Positions 62,708 to 64,000 of a stretch of DNA of 64,000 nt are shown here, in pieces. The stretch lies in the NCBI GenBank assembly GCA_036937835.1, contig CM072862.1, positions 24,397,501 to 24,461,500 on the forward strand, given 5' to 3'. Under the pieces are notes generated by a model. That model was not told the origin of the DNA, ran no database searches, and saw nothing but the letters and a program-made list of their open reading frames with translations. Each line of letters opens with the position of its first letter. Positions within the stretch are counted from its first letter, which is position 1. Source of the stretch: Pampus argenteus (taxonomy: Eukaryota; Chordata; Actinopteri; Scombriformes; Stromateidae). A program made the position numbers and the translations under genes.

Positions 62708-62780
62708 GACAGGGTCAGTTCACCCAAATTACAAGATTTTATTTTTATTTTTTCACACATCTCTAGTTGGTAGTTTATTT
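62708..62780. mobile_element. Fragment of GGGTCAGTTCACCC-type fish MITE
   Basis: AGGGTCAGTTCACCCAAATT at 62711-62730 matches the left end of an abundant percomorph TTAA-flanked palindromic element as I remember it. The TTAA and the other arm are not present, so this is a truncated copy with an uncertain right boundary. Confidence 0.45.
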
Positions 62781-64000
62781 GTGATTTCTGCCACTGTCAA
62801 TGTATAATAGATGTTGAAAGATCCCACTATCAATTATTTTCACTTGAACTACCTCCTACTGAAGAAATATTCCCTTAGAAAACTGTTCAGCAGAGTGACT
62901 GGGCCACAATTTCAGGAAAGACACACTACAATCGATTTTTTTATTTTTTTCTTTATATTCCAACTTTTGAATGCTTTGAGTAGCACAAAAAAAAAAAAAA
63001 AACAATCTTTCAACTTCATTGAATTGGGCTGCAGAAAGAAGCAACAGAGCTAAAAGTTACACTGCAAAAAAAAGAAAAAGGCAATTGAAGAAAGTCATAC
63101 GGTGTGATTTTCAGGGTGATGAAATACAAGTCTTATATAAAGGCTTGTGTCGATATTCTTCAGATGTTTTTTTAATGTTTTTTTTTTAAATCACATGTGC
63201 AACCATATGTTTCACCTCAGGCTTAATCAGGGTTGCTTTGTCAGATAGACGTCTCTGCTTATTTTAAGAATCAGGCCGATGTTAAGATAATAAAGATTTT
63301 CCCTGTTACGACAGTTAATACTACAAAACCACAATATCTTAATGAAGGGGGTAATTTTATATAGTTATGAAGTCTGTGTAAATTCAAACAGTGTTTTGTA
63401 GTGGCTTGACTCTTTTCTATGTACCCCATTAGCAGATTTTTTTTTTTTTGTTTGATACTAGCAAATAAGATTTCACTACAATGCTGCTTTGTCGAGGAGT
63501 GTAAATTATCTATTCATTCAGTGTTGAGAGAGAGAGACTCATCTGTGGATGAATTGTTAGACAAAGACACACTGTCACTTTTTTTTCTCATTTGTGTGTC
63601 ATTAACAGCCATGGTACTTTCTTATGTTTTTGCCTCTCATGACCAGCAAGTAAAAACCTTGAAAAAGAAATCAATTGCAGCCACTCAAAGTCGACACTCA
63701 CTATATAGATTTAATGTAAAAACACTGGATGGATGCATCCACTGGTGGCACTGATAGCTCGCTCTTAAAGTGACTTTATTGAGCTAATTATCTATTAGTG
63801 TTACAGGGTGTAATTAGGGCTACAGCTACAGTAGTTGAGATGACTCATCCAATGATGTCCATACAGCATGATGATCAAAGCAACACCGCCACTACTATAA
63901 CACATAACTTTCCTTAACTTTTTCTTTTTTTTAAATGCTGATGCTTATTTTTGTCATATTGATTAACTGATTGCACCTTGAGTCAATCAGCAACACGTCA

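Larger units (their letters stand above)
29356..64000 (-). other. nell1: NELL1 intron upstream of the DIDEC exon (partial)
   Basis: This is inferred to be one intron, at least 34.6 kb, running off the right edge. No exon encoding the preceding NELL1 EGF module was found by eye. Contents by block: 29.4-34 kb, microsatellites, a C-rich tract and AT-rich DNA; 34-41 kb, mostly unique DNA with one hairpin; 41.09-41.43 kb, a TTAA MITE; 43.1-43.4 kb, a probable repeat scrap; 44-48.8 kb, simple repeats and a LINE-like tail; 48.85-54.0 kb, the antisense piggyBac-like gene; 54-60 kb, AT-rich unique-looking sequence; 60.2-62 kb, low-repeat stretches that resemble conserved non-coding DNA; 62.7 kb, a MITE fragment. 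An unseen exon or a second gene boundary in this stretch cannot be excluded. Confidence 0.7.

Noticed and set aside
63806..63830. TAGGGCTACAGCTACAG as a hAT-type terminal repeat
   Set aside because: It diverges from the common fish end after a few bases, and no opposite end or target duplication was seen.
29356..64000. Preceding NELL1 EGF exon
   Set aside because: No minus-strand stretch with the expected cysteine spacing and a phase-1 donor was found. Candidates such as the one near 40990 lack a correct splice site.

Overview
The window looks like nuclear DNA from a bony fish, probably a spiny-rayed (percomorph) teleost. It is AT-rich and intron-dominated, very dense in CA/GT and AT microsatellites, and carries fragments of transposon families that I recall as common in percomorph genomes (L2/Maui-like LINE ends, TTAA-flanked MITEs with AGGG or GGGTCAGTTCACCC ends). 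There is no bacterial-style gene packing, no CRISPR array and no rRNA or tRNA gene that I can recognise.

Host gene: nearly the whole window lies inside one minus-strand gene, NELL1 (nell1). Two consecutive EGF-like exons are visible, at 29355-29230 and then 16541-16419 in transcription order. Both are open, each has six cysteines and consensus splice sites, and their phase-1 junctions join exactly (the codon G|AG gives Glu). The intron between them is 12,688 bp. The flanking introns run off both window ends (at least 34.6 kb upstream and 16.4 kb downstream in the gene). The neighbouring exons were not found by eye.

Main insert: within the large upstream NELL1 intron, antisense to NELL1, is an intact two-exon piggyBac transposase-like gene (49152-49285 joined to 50715-52719, 712 aa). 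All three catalytic aspartates are present, as is a C-terminal cysteine-rich zinc-binding region. A cluster of CCAAT boxes lies upstream and polyadenylation signals lie downstream. I could not find convincing TTAA/TIR ends, so it is either a decayed-end transposon or a host-recruited PGBD4-like gene.

The rest is intronic: two opposed LINE (L2-like) reverse-transcriptase fragments at 10.87-11.56 kb, a TTAA-bounded MITE at 41.09-41.43 kb, other transposon scraps, minisatellites (41 bp x3, 10 bp x~10), a C-rich tract, hairpins, and several low-repeat stretches that may be conserved non-coding regulatory elements. That last point needs a genome alignment to decide.
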